Assembly: GCF_000328565.1 (NCBI RefSeq)
Contig: NC_019966.1
Coordinates: forward strand, 248,001-312,000
Reading direction: 5' to 3'
Source of the DNA: Mycobacterium sp. JS623
GTDB taxonomy: Bacteria; Actinomycetota; Actinomycetes; Mycobacteriales; Mycobacteriaceae
DNA length: 64,000 nucleotides
A program made the position numbers and the translations under genes. Under the pieces are notes generated by a model. It did no database searches. It was not told the DNA's origin and saw only the letters and a program-made list of their open reading frames with translations. The stretch's first letter is position 1. Each line of letters opens with the position of its first letter. Shown here one piece after another: positions 28,015 to 36,852 of this stretch.

Positions 28015-28667
28015 GCATCACCGATTTGTCGTTCGCAGTTTTGAAGATTCAGTATCGACTAGCGCGGCTGCCGCTTCAGTTGGTCGACGAAACGGTGTTC
28101 GGCCGGATGGAGTCGGACGCACCTGCGCGGCTGTTCTTCGAGCGTTCGCTCGGGATGCTCGACGTGACGATCGGAAACGCACTGCGGGCACCGGAATTCG
28201 AGCAGCGAGGCACTGCGTTGATCGCGCGCAGCGACGCACTGCGCCGCGCGGCCCGACTCGACGCGGCGGCATCCGAGAACATCAAGGCCGCGGGCTCGAA
28301 CGTCAGGGCTACTCGCGAAAAGGCCGATCAAGAACGTGAAGACGCACACGCCGAGAAGGAGTCCGCTGTCAAGAACGCCCGCGTCGAGGCGCAGAACCGC
28401 AAACGCGATGCGGTGGCGAACGCCGAAAAGCGCATCGTCTCAGGTAAGGAGCGGGCCGACGAAGCGGCCACCGCGCGAGTAGGGGCTGTCGAAGCGGCCA
28501 AGCGCGAGGAGCTGGCGATCAGTCGCGCGGCCGAACAAAACGCCACCGCAGCCGCCGATGCGAAACTGGAGGACGCTCAGGACAAGCGCGACACCGCGGC
28601 AAGCAAGGTTGCACAGGCCGACCGTTTGGCGGAATTGGCCGACAGCGAGAAGGAGCGCCGAAGCTAA
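28011..28667 (+). CDS. Ala/Lys-rich coiled-coil protein partner of CsbD-like protein
   Basis: A 218-residue protein with two parts. The N-terminal ~80 residues (LKIQYRLARLPLQLVDETVF, RSLGMLDVTIGNALRAPEFE) have a globular, conserved look. The rest is a continuous charged helix (REDAHAEKESAVKNARVEAQ, NRKRDAVANAEKRIV) like that of the preceding gene. It overlaps that gene by ATGA, so the two are made together and might form a hetero-coiled coil. The family occurs in mycobacteria but I know no function for it. Confidence 0.75.
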   Translation: MSITDLSFAVLKIQYRLARLPLQLVDETVFGRMESDAPARLFFERSLGMLDVTIGNALRAPEFEQRGTALIARSDALRRAARLDAAASENIKAAGSNVRATREKADQEREDAHAEKESAVKNARVEAQNRKRDAVANAEKRIVSGKERADEAATARVGAVEAAKREELAISRAAEQNATAAADAKLEDAQDKRDTAASKVAQADRLAELADSEKERRS

Positions 28668-28729
28668 CAATTGTGTCGTGTTTCGGTGTCGACGCTCGCT
28701 TTCATCGGTTCGCCGTGCTGCCGTGAGAG

Positions 28730-29224
28730 GTGATGCCTTCTTCGCGGATGCGCAAAGCCCGAATGATCGCCGCTGCGGCGGCGTGTTCGGTGGTGTTCGC
28801 GTCACCTTCCGCCATTGCCGCACCCGGCACTGACCCTCAGGGCTACGTCGACTCCACCGCACGATGCGCGTCGCCGAGCGTGGTGGTCCTCTTCGGCAGC
28901 ACAGACTCCTCGCGTGTGGCGATCTGCAAAGCGCCTGACGGTCAGTACGAGTACCGCGGCGTGCGCGTGCGAGACGGCGCCGAGTTGATCCTGTCCGCCT
29001 CGCAGACTGGCGAAGGGTTCGTAGCGAACAGCAACGGCGTCAGTTACACCGTCACTGCGACGTCACTGATTATCAGCCAGGGCGGCAACGTGATTCGTGA
29101 GGAGACGATGGTTGACTCGCACGGGCAGCAAGCATCGTCAGCGCCGGCCCCGCCCGCCCCGACGACCACAACTCCGACTACGCAGTTGCCGCCGCCATTG
29201 CCGGCGGAAGTCGGCGGCCGCTAA
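28730..29224 (+). CDS. secreted protein of unknown function, Pro/Thr-rich C-terminus
   Basis: Up to 164 residues. A signal peptide (RKARMIAAAAACSVVFASPS, cleaved near AIAA|P) leads to a ~95-residue beta-rich domain with two cysteines (STARCASPSVVVLFGS, RVAICKAPDGQYEYRGVRVR) and a C-terminal PAPPAPTTTTPTTQ linker-like tail. The exact start is uncertain: GTG 28730, ATG 28733 and ATG 28748 are all open, the first two crowding the GAGAGG site. It converges directly on the purine permease gene (stop-to-stop). Confidence 0.72.
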   Translation: MMPSSRMRKARMIAAAAACSVVFASPSAIAAPGTDPQGYVDSTARCASPSVVVLFGSTDSSRVAICKAPDGQYEYRGVRVRDGAELILSASQTGEGFVANSNGVSYTVTATSLIISQGGNVIREETMVDSHGQQASSAPAPPAPTTTTPTTQLPPPLPAEVGGR

Positions 29225-30637
29225 TCACAGGCCGATGAGCGACTCGATCCCGTTGCGCGCAAAATATAGAACGAAACCTGCGGCCACGATCCACAGCAGC
29301 GGGCTGATCTCGCGCACCTTGCCAGCCGCCGAACGCAGCACGACCCACGCGATGAAGCCGACACCGATGCCGTTGGCGATCGAGTACGAGAACGGCATCA
29401 CCGCGACCGTGAGGACGACCGGCAATCCCACGGAAAACTCCGAGATGTCGATGTAGCGCAACTGCGCCATCATCATCACGCCGACGATGATCAGCGCCGC
29501 CGCAGCCACCTCCGTCGGCACGATCGACGCGAGCGGCGAGACGAACATCGCGGCCACAAACAGCACGCCCGTAACGAGATTCGCCAAACCGGTGCGCGCG
29601 CCTTCCTCGATGCCTGCGCCCGACTCGATGAACACGGTGTTGGACGACGACGATGTCGCCCCACCTACGACCGCGCCCGCACCCTCGACGATCAGCGCCG
29701 CACGCAATCGCGGGAAGGTGCCCTGCGCGTCGGCCAGTCCTGCCTCGCGGGCCAGCCCGGTGAACGTTCCCATGGCATCGAAGAAGTTCGCGAAAACCAG
29801 CGTGAACACCAGCATGACCGTGGCGAGCACGCCGATCCGTCCGAAGCTGCCGAGGCTGACGTCGCCTGCGAGAGACAGGTCGGGCAGCGCGAACGGGGAG
29901 CCCGACAACGTCGGCACCGACAGGCTCCAGCCGCCAGGATTCTTCGTCGACGACCCCAGATGCCAGATCGCCTCGATGGCGACAGCGACGAGGGTGCCGA
30001 TCACCAGCCCGATGAGGATGCCGCCACGCACCCGGCGTACGACGAGGATGGCGGTCACCAACAGCGTGAACACGAACACGATTGCAGGAACGGTGGTGAT
30101 CGAACCGATGCCGCCGTGCCCCAGACCGACTGGCGGCGAAGGCTTTCCGGTCGAACCGATGAAGCCGGCGTCGACAAGTCCGATGAACAGGATGAACAGT
30201 CCGATGCCCGCGGTGATGGCCAGCTTCAGCTGCATCGGCACTGCGTCGAACACCATTCTGCGCAGCCCCGTCACCGCCAGCAGCACGATGATCAGCCCGT
30301 CGATGACCACCAGGCCCATCGCCTCGGGCCAACTCAGCGAGCCGACCACCGTTGTCGCCAGGAACGAGTTGATGCCCAGCCCCGCCGCGAACGCGAACGG
30401 TAACCGCGCGATGACCCCGAACAGGATCGTCATCACACCCGCGGCGAGCGAGGTCATCGCGGAGACCTGAGTGAACTCCAGCTTGTGGCCGGTGACATCT
30501 GGAGCACTCGACAGGATGATCGGGTTCAGCACGATGATGTAGGCCATCGCGATGAACGTGACCACCCCGCCGCGTACCTCCGCGGCGACCGACGACTTGC
30601 GTACCGAGATTTCGAAGAATCGATCGAGGCGACCCAC
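29225..30637 (-). CDS. NCS2-family purine permease (AzgA-like)
   Basis: A 470-residue transporter with 14 hydrophobic segments. AzgA-type signatures: VTFIAMAYIIVLNPIILSSA near the N-terminus, PFAFAAGLGINSFLATTVVG in TM3, and NFFDAMGTFTGLAREAGLAD with the catalytic-type FFDAMGT motif in TM8, plus SSSNTVFIESGAGIEEGART. Members import adenine, guanine or hypoxanthine with protons. It is monocistronic, converging on a secreted-protein gene. Confidence 0.9.
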   Translation of the reverse strand: MGRLDRFFEISVRKSSVAAEVRGGVVTFIAMAYIIVLNPIILSSAPDVTGHKLEFTQVSAMTSLAAGVMTILFGVIARLPFAFAAGLGINSFLATTVVGSLSWPEAMGLVVIDGLIIVLLAVTGLRRMVFDAVPMQLKLAITAGIGLFILFIGLVDAGFIGSTGKPSPPVGLGHGGIGSITTVPAIVFVFTLLVTAILVVRRVRGGILIGLVIGTLVAVAIEAIWHLGSSTKNPGGWSLSVPTLSGSPFALPDLSLAGDVSLGSFGRIGVLATVMLVFTLVFANFFDAMGTFTGLAREAGLADAQGTFPRLRAALIVEGAGAVVGGATSSSSNTVFIESGAGIEEGARTGLANLVTGVLFVAAMFVSPLASIVPTEVAAAALIIVGVMMMAQLRYIDISEFSVGLPVVLTVAVMPFSYSIANGIGVGFIAWVVLRSAAGKVREISPLLWIVAAGFVLYFARNGIESLIGL

Positions 30638-30647
30638 GCCTCAGACC

Positions 30648-30857
30648 CTAGGAGGACTGCGTTAGGTCGTTACCAGTTCCACCCGGATTGGTCGGTCGGG
30701 GGTAGTTCATGCAGATGTCGGTGCCGTGGGCGGCTACGCAATTGTTGAAGAGCAGTTTGGCCCAGATGCCCCAGTGGGTGACCATCTGCTCGTAGTAGAC
30801 CGACTCGACGTCGCGCACGGCGGCGATGTACTGGTCGACGGTGGTGAGGCAACCCAC
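30648..30857 (-). CDS. short hypothetical protein, probably a remnant
   Basis: A 69-codon frame from GTG 30857 reads TTVDQYIAAVRDVESVYYEQ, MVTHWGIWAKLLFNNCVAAH and ends in GNDLTQSS. Composition is coding-like with aromatic residues and two cysteines, but the N-terminus is abrupt and no ribosome-binding site is visible, so it may be the C-terminal part of a truncated gene. Its 5' end abuts the operator of the fadE gene. Confidence 0.4.
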   Translation of the reverse strand: MGCLTTVDQYIAAVRDVESVYYEQMVTHWGIWAKLLFNNCVAAHGTDICMNYPRPTNPGGTGNDLTQSS

Positions 30858-30868
30858 AGCAGATGGAC

Positions 30869-30884
30869 CTTACCGAGCGGTAAG
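30869..30884. promoter_or_regulatory. 6-4-6 palindrome upstream of fadE, TetR-type operator candidate
   Basis: CTTACC-GAGC-GGTAAG is a perfect inverted repeat 48 bp upstream of the acyl-CoA dehydrogenase start (30932), a normal position for a repressor overlapping the promoter. TTACC-n4-GGTAA half-sites are common for TetR-type regulators of lipid genes in actinobacteria. No tetR gene is adjacent. Confidence 0.55.
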
Positions 30885-30931
30885 TATCGGTGTACAGTTG
30901 TTCACCGAATCGTAGAAAGGGCGGGTGAACC

Positions 30932-32143
30932 GTGTCGTTTTCTCTTGAACTGTCGGAGGACGTGATCCAGGTCAGGGACTGGGTCCACGAATTCGCGGCC
31001 GACGTCGTGCGCCCGGCAGCGGCTGAATGGGACGAGCGCGAAGAGACTCCGTGGCCGATCATCCAGGAGGCGGCCAAGGTCGGGCTCTACTCGATGGACT
31101 TGTTCGCCACCCAGGCCGCCGAACCGTCGGGCCTCGGCACGCTGACCGTGTTTGAGGAGTTGTTCTGGGGCGACGCGGGCATCGCGTTGTCGATCCTAGG
31201 CACCGGGCTGGCCGCGGCGTCTCTCGCCGCGAACGGCACGCCCGAACAGTTGGGTGAATGGCTGCCACAGATGTTCGGCACGCCCGAGGATCCGTTGCTT
31301 GCGTCGTTCTGCTCCTCAGAACCCGCCGCCGGGTCCGACGTCGGCGCCATCCTCACCCGTGCCGTCTACGACGAAGCGAACGACGAGTGGGTCCTCAACG
31401 GCGTGAAAACGTGGGCCACAAACGGCGGAATTGCCAACGTGCACATCGTCGTTGCCTCTGTCCACCCCGATCTCGGCAGCCGCGGACAGGCGACGTTCAT
31501 CATCCCGCCGAACACACCTGGGTTCAAACAGGGGCAGAAGTTCAAGAAGCACGGAATTCGGGCGTCGCACACCGCTGAAGTGATTCTCGAAGACGTGCGA
31601 CTGCCCGGCCGTCTCCTCGTCGGCGGCAAGGACAAGTTCGACGAGCGAATCGCCCGCATCCGCGAAGGCCAAAGTGCCGCAGGGCAAGCGGCGATGAAGA
31701 CGTTCGAACGCACCCGCCCTGCCGTCGGTGCCATGGCCCTCGGCGTGGCGCGCGCTGCGTACGAGTATGCGCTGGACTACGCGCAACAGCGAGAGCAGTT
31801 CGGGCGCAAAATCGGTGACTTCCAAGCGATTGCGTTCAAGTTGGCCGACATGAAGACCCGAATCGACGCCGCGCGGCTGTTGGTGTGGCGCGCAGGTTGG
31901 ATGGCGCGCAACAACAAACCGTTCACCAACGCCGAAGGTTCGATGGCCAAGCTTGTCGCCAGTGAAACTGCCGTCTACGTAACCGATGAGGCCATCCAGA
32001 TCCTCGGCGGTAACGGCTACACCCGCGAATACCCCGTCGAGCGCATGCACCGCGACGCCAAGATCTTCACGATCTTCGAGGGCACCAGCGAGATTCAGCG
32101 GCTCGTCATGGGCAGGGCGATCACCGGGCTGCCGATTCGATAG
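30932..32143 (+). CDS. acyl-CoA dehydrogenase (FadE)
   Basis: A 403-residue acyl-CoA dehydrogenase: N-terminal helical domain, FCSSEPAAGSDVGAILTRAV for substrate/FAD binding, a beta domain with WVLNGVKTWATNGG, the C-terminal helical domain with YAQQREQFGRKIGDFQAIAF, and the flavin/dimer motif EAIQILGGNGYTREYPVERM followed by FEGTSEIQRLVMGRAI. The catalytic Glu is expected in this last segment (the E of FEGT). It would oxidise acyl-CoA to enoyl-CoA. GTG start; alone with its own palindrome-containing promoter. Confidence 0.9.
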   Translation: MSFSLELSEDVIQVRDWVHEFAADVVRPAAAEWDEREETPWPIIQEAAKVGLYSMDLFATQAAEPSGLGTLTVFEELFWGDAGIALSILGTGLAAASLAANGTPEQLGEWLPQMFGTPEDPLLASFCSSEPAAGSDVGAILTRAVYDEANDEWVLNGVKTWATNGGIANVHIVVASVHPDLGSRGQATFIIPPNTPGFKQGQKFKKHGIRASHTAEVILEDVRLPGRLLVGGKDKFDERIARIREGQSAAGQAAMKTFERTRPAVGAMALGVARAAYEYALDYAQQREQFGRKIGDFQAIAFKLADMKTRIDAARLLVWRAGWMARNNKPFTNAEGSMAKLVASETAVYVTDEAIQILGGNGYTREYPVERMHRDAKIFTIFEGTSEIQRLVMGRAITGLPIR

Positions 32144-32146
32144 CTG

Positions 32147-32497
32147 CTATCCGGTCGGGGTGAACGAAAACGCAAGCACCCCAAAGGCGGCGATCAACAA
32201 CAACCACGCCACGACCGGAACCACGATCCCGCCTCGCCGTCGTGCGGTGAAGAACGACAGTATGACGGCGACGACCGCGACTGCGGGCGCGCCGTATTGA
32301 ATGAGCGTGAAACCCAGCTCACCAGGGCCCTGTCGTGGGCACGGCTGCTTGTTGCAGCCCGCCGTCCCGAGGATCTGCATATAGAGGAATACGACGACCG
32401 CGATGGCGCCTGGAATCGTGGCCAGGGCGAGGACCCAATTCACCACGCGGGCCGTGCGCCCCGCTTCGCGGCTGTCTGGCCGGTCGATCGCGGTCAC
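32147..32497 (-). CDS. small membrane protein
   Basis: About 116 residues from GTG 32497. Three hydrophobic segments are visible: VVNWVLALATIPGAIAVVVF, YGAPAVAVVAVILSFF and VVPVVAWLLLIAAFGVLAFS. A loop between the first two carries two cysteines (TAGCNKQPCPRQGPGE) that could bridge outside. It begins 30 bp after the end of the GAP-family gene and is probably co-transcribed with it. No known function. Confidence 0.7.
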   Translation of the reverse strand: MTAIDRPDSREAGRTARVVNWVLALATIPGAIAVVVFLYMQILGTAGCNKQPCPRQGPGELGFTLIQYGAPAVAVVAVILSFFTARRRGGIVVPVVAWLLLIAAFGVLAFSFTPTG

Positions 32498-32526
32498 TGT
32501 CGCCGCGTACCCTGCGGCCGGGCGCC

Positions 32527-33201
32527 TCAAACCGCGCGAATCCCCGTGTACACCAACAACAAACCGACGATGACCAGGAAGCCCGCCATCAGCGCTGCGT
32601 GCTGGCGTTCCATCCACTGCTTCATCCGCTCGAGCTGGTGGTCCACCCGGTGACCGGCGATCGCATACGCAAGTATCGGAAGCAGCACCGATGAACCGGC
32701 GATGACGGTGTAGTAAAGGACGGCGACCCAGATGCCGGGCATCTCCAGCGACGCTGTGCCGATCACCAGGCCCGCGGCGGCGTTCATCACGAGCACCTTG
32801 GGATTGACCAGAATCAGCCCCACCGCGACGGCGCCGGCGCCGACGGGCGTCAACCTGCTCAGCCTGTTCAACCACGCCGGCTGCCGGGTGACCTGATGAC
32901 GGGTCAGCCACCGCCACACACCGAAGACGATCAGCGCGATGCCGACCGCGAGCCGCACCCACGCCGCCCAGGTCGGGACGGGCCGGTTGAGCCCGTCGAG
33001 CAGGCGAGGCAACTGGACGAACAACGCCGTCGTCGCTGCAAGCCCGATGAGCCAGCCGAACATAAAGGCCAGGCCGGTGGACCGGGCGCGGTCGGACTGC
33101 AGCACCAGAACGATTGCCGGGACGATCGTCAGCGGCGACATCGCAACCACCAACGCCAGCGGAATCAGCTGGCCGAGCATCGCCGTCCAACTACCCGACA
33201 T
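32527..33201 (-). CDS. GAP/Sap-family (LysE-superfamily) membrane protein
   Basis: A 224-residue protein with six membrane helices. The family pattern is QLIPLALVVAMSPLTIVPAI at helix 1, LAFMFGWLIGLAATTALFV in helix 2 and GLILVNPKVLVMNAAAGLVI in helix 4, with NPK at the site where LysE has NPH. In mycobacteria GAP (Sap) proteins help move glycopeptidolipids or other surface lipids across the membrane. Which lipid this one serves cannot be told; no GPL genes are nearby. Confidence 0.82.
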   Translation of the reverse strand: MSGSWTAMLGQLIPLALVVAMSPLTIVPAIVLVLQSDRARSTGLAFMFGWLIGLAATTALFVQLPRLLDGLNRPVPTWAAWVRLAVGIALIVFGVWRWLTRHQVTRQPAWLNRLSRLTPVGAGAVAVGLILVNPKVLVMNAAAGLVIGTASLEMPGIWVAVLYYTVIAGSSVLLPILAYAIAGHRVDHQLERMKQWMERQHAALMAGFLVIVGLLLVYTGIRAV

Positions 33202-33334
33202 GGGCAGCGATCTTAATCAGCTATGGCGAGATCAGCGGGCCGTGAGCGCCAGGGGCCGCGAACGCGGCTTGTGCCGGCCATGCACCAGGTAGGCCAGCCA
33301 CCGAATGTCGATAAGCACCGAAGCGATCCCGTCT

Positions 33335-33748
33335 CTAAGCGCTCTTGGTAAGGAGCGGAAGTAGGCGACGCCGTTCGAGTATGGCGTCGGCGAAATTGTG
33401 CAGTGCGTCTGCGACCGAGGCCACCGTGGGCAGCTCGACTCGGTCGTCAAAGGTTTGTACCGCGCGATTGACCGGCTGGCTCGCGATCAGTGACCACTCG
33501 ACTCCTGCGGCGATGCAGGCGTCGTCGAGGTCGCTCAACAACGAAATGATGTGTGGTGTAGCGGAATTCACGCCGCTCAAGTCGAGCACGACGGGCTTCT
33601 CCCGTAGCACGAAGCGCTTCGCGTATGCGCAGACCTTGTCGAGGCTCGCGTCGTCGAGATCGCCCGTGACCGTCACCACGGTTGCTAGCTGGCGACTGCA
33701 CACCCGGACCTGGGCGCCATCGCAGTCGAATGCCGGATTGCCGTACAT
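33335..33748 (-). CDS. STAS-domain protein (anti-anti-sigma factor-like)
   Basis: A 137-residue single STAS domain: AFDCDGAQVRVCSRQLATVV, TVTGDLDDASLDKVCAYAKR and PVVLDLSGVNSATPHIISLL. The last block corresponds to the phosphorylation-site loop of SpoIIAA-like antagonists, where a Ser/Thr normally follows FxD; here it reads NSATPH, so phospho-control is uncertain. Such proteins bind anti-sigma kinases. No kinase gene is adjacent. A similar family of STAS proteins is frequent in mycobacteria. Confidence 0.83.
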   Translation of the reverse strand: MYGNPAFDCDGAQVRVCSRQLATVVTVTGDLDDASLDKVCAYAKRFVLREKPVVLDLSGVNSATPHIISLLSDLDDACIAAGVEWSLIASQPVNRAVQTFDDRVELPTVASVADALHNFADAILERRRLLPLLTKSA

Positions 33749-33864
33749 CTGGCGCCTCCCCTCGATCGGTAACTATTACCGAAGCTACGGAGCCGATTTA
33801 AGGCAACGGGGAGTAACCGCTAATACTTTATTAAGAACCGGTTTTGCGTCGATCAGCAAACAGC

Positions 33865-35100
33865 TCACCCGCGCCGCATCCATTGCGGTCCTGAGTAATT
33901 TTCCCAGGGGTTGTAGTCGGCCAGCAGCGGTTCCTGCGGTGGCCGCTGATTCTCCGGCACATGCTGCAGGTTGATCCGGATTCGGTACCAGATCGAGCTG
34001 GGCCCCCGCATTCCGTCGACCAAAATGTCTGCAGGCTGGAGCTTTTCGGCTACTGCCGGGTAACGTCCGCGCCATTCGTCGAGTGCGGCCATCGCTTCGT
34101 CTTTGGTTTTGGTTCTGGCGATCTCGATCAGTGGCATCGCCGACTCACGGCGGCCGGTGCCTTTCTTGGCGCCGCGCGGCGCCTTCTCGGCCGGTCCCAG
34201 CCGGTCGGCATGCTCGAGCAGCGCGTCCAGCGTGCCCGCCTGGTCGTCGATTCCCTCCCACGGATCACCGTGCTCCTCGAAACGCTTGGGCACTGTCGCG
34301 ATCGTGAAGCGCTCAGGTTGGCAGTCGGCGACCTCATCCCAGAACAGCGGCGTCGACACCCGGGCGTCTGGCGTGGCCCGAACCGAGTACGCCGAGGCGA
34401 CCGTGCGATCGAAGGCGTTCTGGTTGAAGTCGACGAACACGCCTTCGCGCTCCTCTTTCCACCACCGCGCGGTCGCGAGTTCGGGTGCGCGGCGTTCGAC
34501 CTCGCGGGCCACAGTCTGCGCCGCAAGCCGGACGAATTTGAACGGCCACCGCCGCTGAATGCGCGCGTAGATGTGAAACCCGCGGGAGCCCGACGTCTTT
34601 GGCCAGGCCGTTAGGCCGTGCTCCTCGAGAACCTCGCGCGCGATCAGGGCCACGTCGACGATCTGGCGCCATTGCACACCGGGCATCGGGTCGAGGTCGA
34701 CGCGCAATTCGTCCGGATGGGCAAGGTCGTCTGCGCGCACCGGATGCGGATTGAGGTCGACGCAGCCCATGTTGATCGCCCACGCCAGGCCGGCTGCGTC
34801 GTGGATGACGGCCTCCTTGGCCGAGGTGCCCGATGCGTACTTCAGCTCGGCCACGTCGATGAAGTCGGGCCGTTTCTCCGGTGCGCGCTTCTGAAAGACG
34901 GCTTCTTCGGTGATGCCCTTGACGAACCGCTTGAGAATCATCGGCCGATCGCTCGCACCGCGCAGCGCGCCTGGGGCCACGGCGAGGTAGTAGTGGATCA
35001 AGTCGAGTTTCGTAACCCCGATATCCGGGAAAACGACCTTGTCAGGGTGGGTGATCAACACCTGCCGACCGTCCACGTCCAGCGACATGGGAGCGGCCAT
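33865..35100 (-). CDS. LigD-type DNA primase-polymerase (PolD2/Rv0269c-like)
   Basis: About 411 residues from ATG 35100. The polymerase core shows VLITHPDKVVFPDIGVTKLD, then RPMILKRFVKGITEEAVFQK, the catalytic DELRVDLDPMPGVQW, TSGSRGFHIYARI and EREGVFVDFNQNAFDRTVAS. A C-terminal ~110-residue extension (LIEIARTKTKDEAMAALDEW ... PWENYSGPQWMRRG) is typical of the Rv0269c group. The enzyme primes and extends with ribonucleotides in gap repair. Adjacent divergent fadD2 gives the same order as Rv0269c-Rv0270. The long frame upstream of 35100 is a shadow of fadD2. Confidence 0.87.
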   Translation of the reverse strand: MAAPMSLDVDGRQVLITHPDKVVFPDIGVTKLDLIHYYLAVAPGALRGASDRPMILKRFVKGITEEAVFQKRAPEKRPDFIDVAELKYASGTSAKEAVIHDAAGLAWAINMGCVDLNPHPVRADDLAHPDELRVDLDPMPGVQWRQIVDVALIAREVLEEHGLTAWPKTSGSRGFHIYARIQRRWPFKFVRLAAQTVAREVERRAPELATARWWKEEREGVFVDFNQNAFDRTVASAYSVRATPDARVSTPLFWDEVADCQPERFTIATVPKRFEEHGDPWEGIDDQAGTLDALLEHADRLGPAEKAPRGAKKGTGRRESAMPLIEIARTKTKDEAMAALDEWRGRYPAVAEKLQPADILVDGMRGPSSIWYRIRINLQHVPENQRPPQEPLLADYNPWENYSGPQWMRRG

Positions 35101-35154
35101 ACCGTCATGGTAATTTCCCGGTCGCGCGGAGATGCTCGTCACTAGGGTGGGGTC

Positions 35155-36852
35155 ATGCCTAAGCTCACTGATCTTCCGTTGCAGGCAGTCGCAAAAGTCC
35201 AGCAGTTCGCCGAGCGAGGGTCCGCCGAACTTCACTACTTCCGCAAGATGATGGAGGCAGGAGCGTTCAAGCTCGAGCCGCCGCAGAACATTGCCGCGAT
35301 GCTCGCCGACATTCGACGCTGGGGCGAATTCGGGATGATCCCCGCGCTCAACGCGCGTCGCACGCCCAACCGCACCGCGATCATCGACGACTTCGGCGAG
35401 ATCACGTTCTCCGAACTCGACGAAGCTGCCCACGAAGTGGCCAACGGCCTGCTGGAAAAGGGGGTCAAGGGCGGCGACGGGGTGGCCATCCTGGCCCGAA
35501 ACCACCGGTGGTTCTTGATCGCCGTGTACGGGGCGGCGCGTGCGGGAGCACGCATAATCCTGCTCAACAGCGAGTTCTCCGGACCGCAGATCAAGGAGGT
35601 GTCCGAGCGGGAAGGCGCCAAGCTGATCATCTACGACGACGAGTACTTCGATGCCGTGTCCAAAGCAGAGCCGGAATTGGGCAAGTTGCGGGCGCTCGGC
35701 ACCAACCCGGATAAGGACGAGTCGTCGAACAGCACTGACGAGACGCTGGAAGACTTCGTCGCACGGAGTTCGGGCAAGCCTGCACCCAAGGTGACGAAGC
35801 ATTCGTCGATCATCATTTTGACCAGCGGCACCACCGGAACTCCCAAGGGTGCCAATCGCAGCACGCCACCGTCGCTGGCGCCGATCGGCGGCATTCTGTC
35901 GCATGTGCCGTTCAAAGCCGGCGAGGTGACATCGCTGCCGGCACCGATGTTCCATGCGCTCGGCTACCTGCACGCCACCATCGCCATGATGCTCGGAGAC
36001 ACCCTGGTGCTGCGGCGCCGCTTCAAGCCGCCGACCGTGTTCGAGGACATCGAGAAACACAAGGTGACCGCGGTGGTTGTCGTGCCGGTGATGTTGTCCA
36101 GGATGCTCGACGCGCTGGAGAAGATGGACTCCAAACCGGACCTATCCAGCCTGCGGATCGTGTTCGTGTCCGGCTCGCAGCTCGGCGCCGAGCTGGCGCA
36201 GCGTGCGCTCAAAGACATCGGTCCGGTTGTCTACAACCTTTACGGCTCAACGGAAATCGCGTTCGCCACCATCGCCCGGCCGCAGGACCTGGAGAAGAAC
36301 CCGGCGACCGTTGGCCCAGTCGTCAAGGGCGTCAAGGTGAAGATCCTCGACGAGAACGGCAACGAGTTGCCCCAGGGAGAGGTCGGCCGGATCTTCGTCG
36401 GCAACACATTCCCGTTCGAGGGTTACACCGGCGGTGGGCACAAGCAGATCATCGATGGCCTGATGTCGTCGGGCGACGTGGGTTATTTCGACGAAAACGG
36501 CCTGCTCTACGTCAGTGGCCGCGACGACGAGATGATCGTGTCCGGTGGCGAAAACGTGTTCCCCGCAGAGGTCGAGGATCTGATCAGCGGCCACCCGGAC
36601 GTCGTTGAGGCGACGGCGCTTGGCGTCGAGGACAAGGAGTGGGGCCATCGACTGCGTGCGTTCGTCGTCAAGACCGACGGCGCCAGCATCGGCGAGGACG
36701 ACATCAAGTCGTACGTCAAAGAGCATCTGGCGCGCTACAAGGTGCCGCGCGAAGTGGTCTTCCTCGACGAACTACCGCGTAATCCGACGGGCAAGGTATT
36801 GAAGCGCGAGTTGCGCGAGATTTCCGTTGGCGGAGACGACGAGAAGTCATAG
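35155..36852 (+). CDS. fadD2: long-chain fatty acyl-CoA synthetase FadD2
   Basis: A 565-residue ANL-family ligase. P-loop IIILTSGTTGTPKGANRS, the A5 motif YNLYGSTEIAFATIA, the A7/A8 region SGDVGYFDENGLLYVSGRDD followed by EMIVSGGENVFPAEVEDLIS, and the C-terminal catalytic Lys in RNPTGKVLKRELRE are all present. It activates fatty acids to acyl-CoA via acyl-AMP. Position between the Rv0269c-like polymerase and fadE6 identifies it as the Rv0270 orthologue. The stop codon lies inside a 26-bp tandem repeat. Confidence 0.92.
   Translation: MPKLTDLPLQAVAKVQQFAERGSAELHYFRKMMEAGAFKLEPPQNIAAMLADIRRWGEFGMIPALNARRTPNRTAIIDDFGEITFSELDEAAHEVANGLLEKGVKGGDGVAILARNHRWFLIAVYGAARAGARIILLNSEFSGPQIKEVSEREGAKLIIYDDEYFDAVSKAEPELGKLRALGTNPDKDESSNSTDETLEDFVARSSGKPAPKVTKHSSIIILTSGTTGTPKGANRSTPPSLAPIGGILSHVPFKAGEVTSLPAPMFHALGYLHATIAMMLGDTLVLRRRFKPPTVFEDIEKHKVTAVVVVPVMLSRMLDALEKMDSKPDLSSLRIVFVSGSQLGAELAQRALKDIGPVVYNLYGSTEIAFATIARPQDLEKNPATVGPVVKGVKVKILDENGNELPQGEVGRIFVGNTFPFEGYTGGGHKQIIDGLMSSGDVGYFDENGLLYVSGRDDEMIVSGGENVFPAEVEDLISGHPDVVEATALGVEDKEWGHRLRAFVVKTDGASIGEDDIKSYVKEHLARYKVPREVVFLDELPRNPTGKVLKRELREISVGGDDEKS

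Noticed and set aside
35101..36060. Extension of the primase-polymerase frame by ~320 codons upstream
   Set aside because: The added sequence is antisense to fadD2 and has no polymerase or other motif; ATG 35100 gives the known family length.
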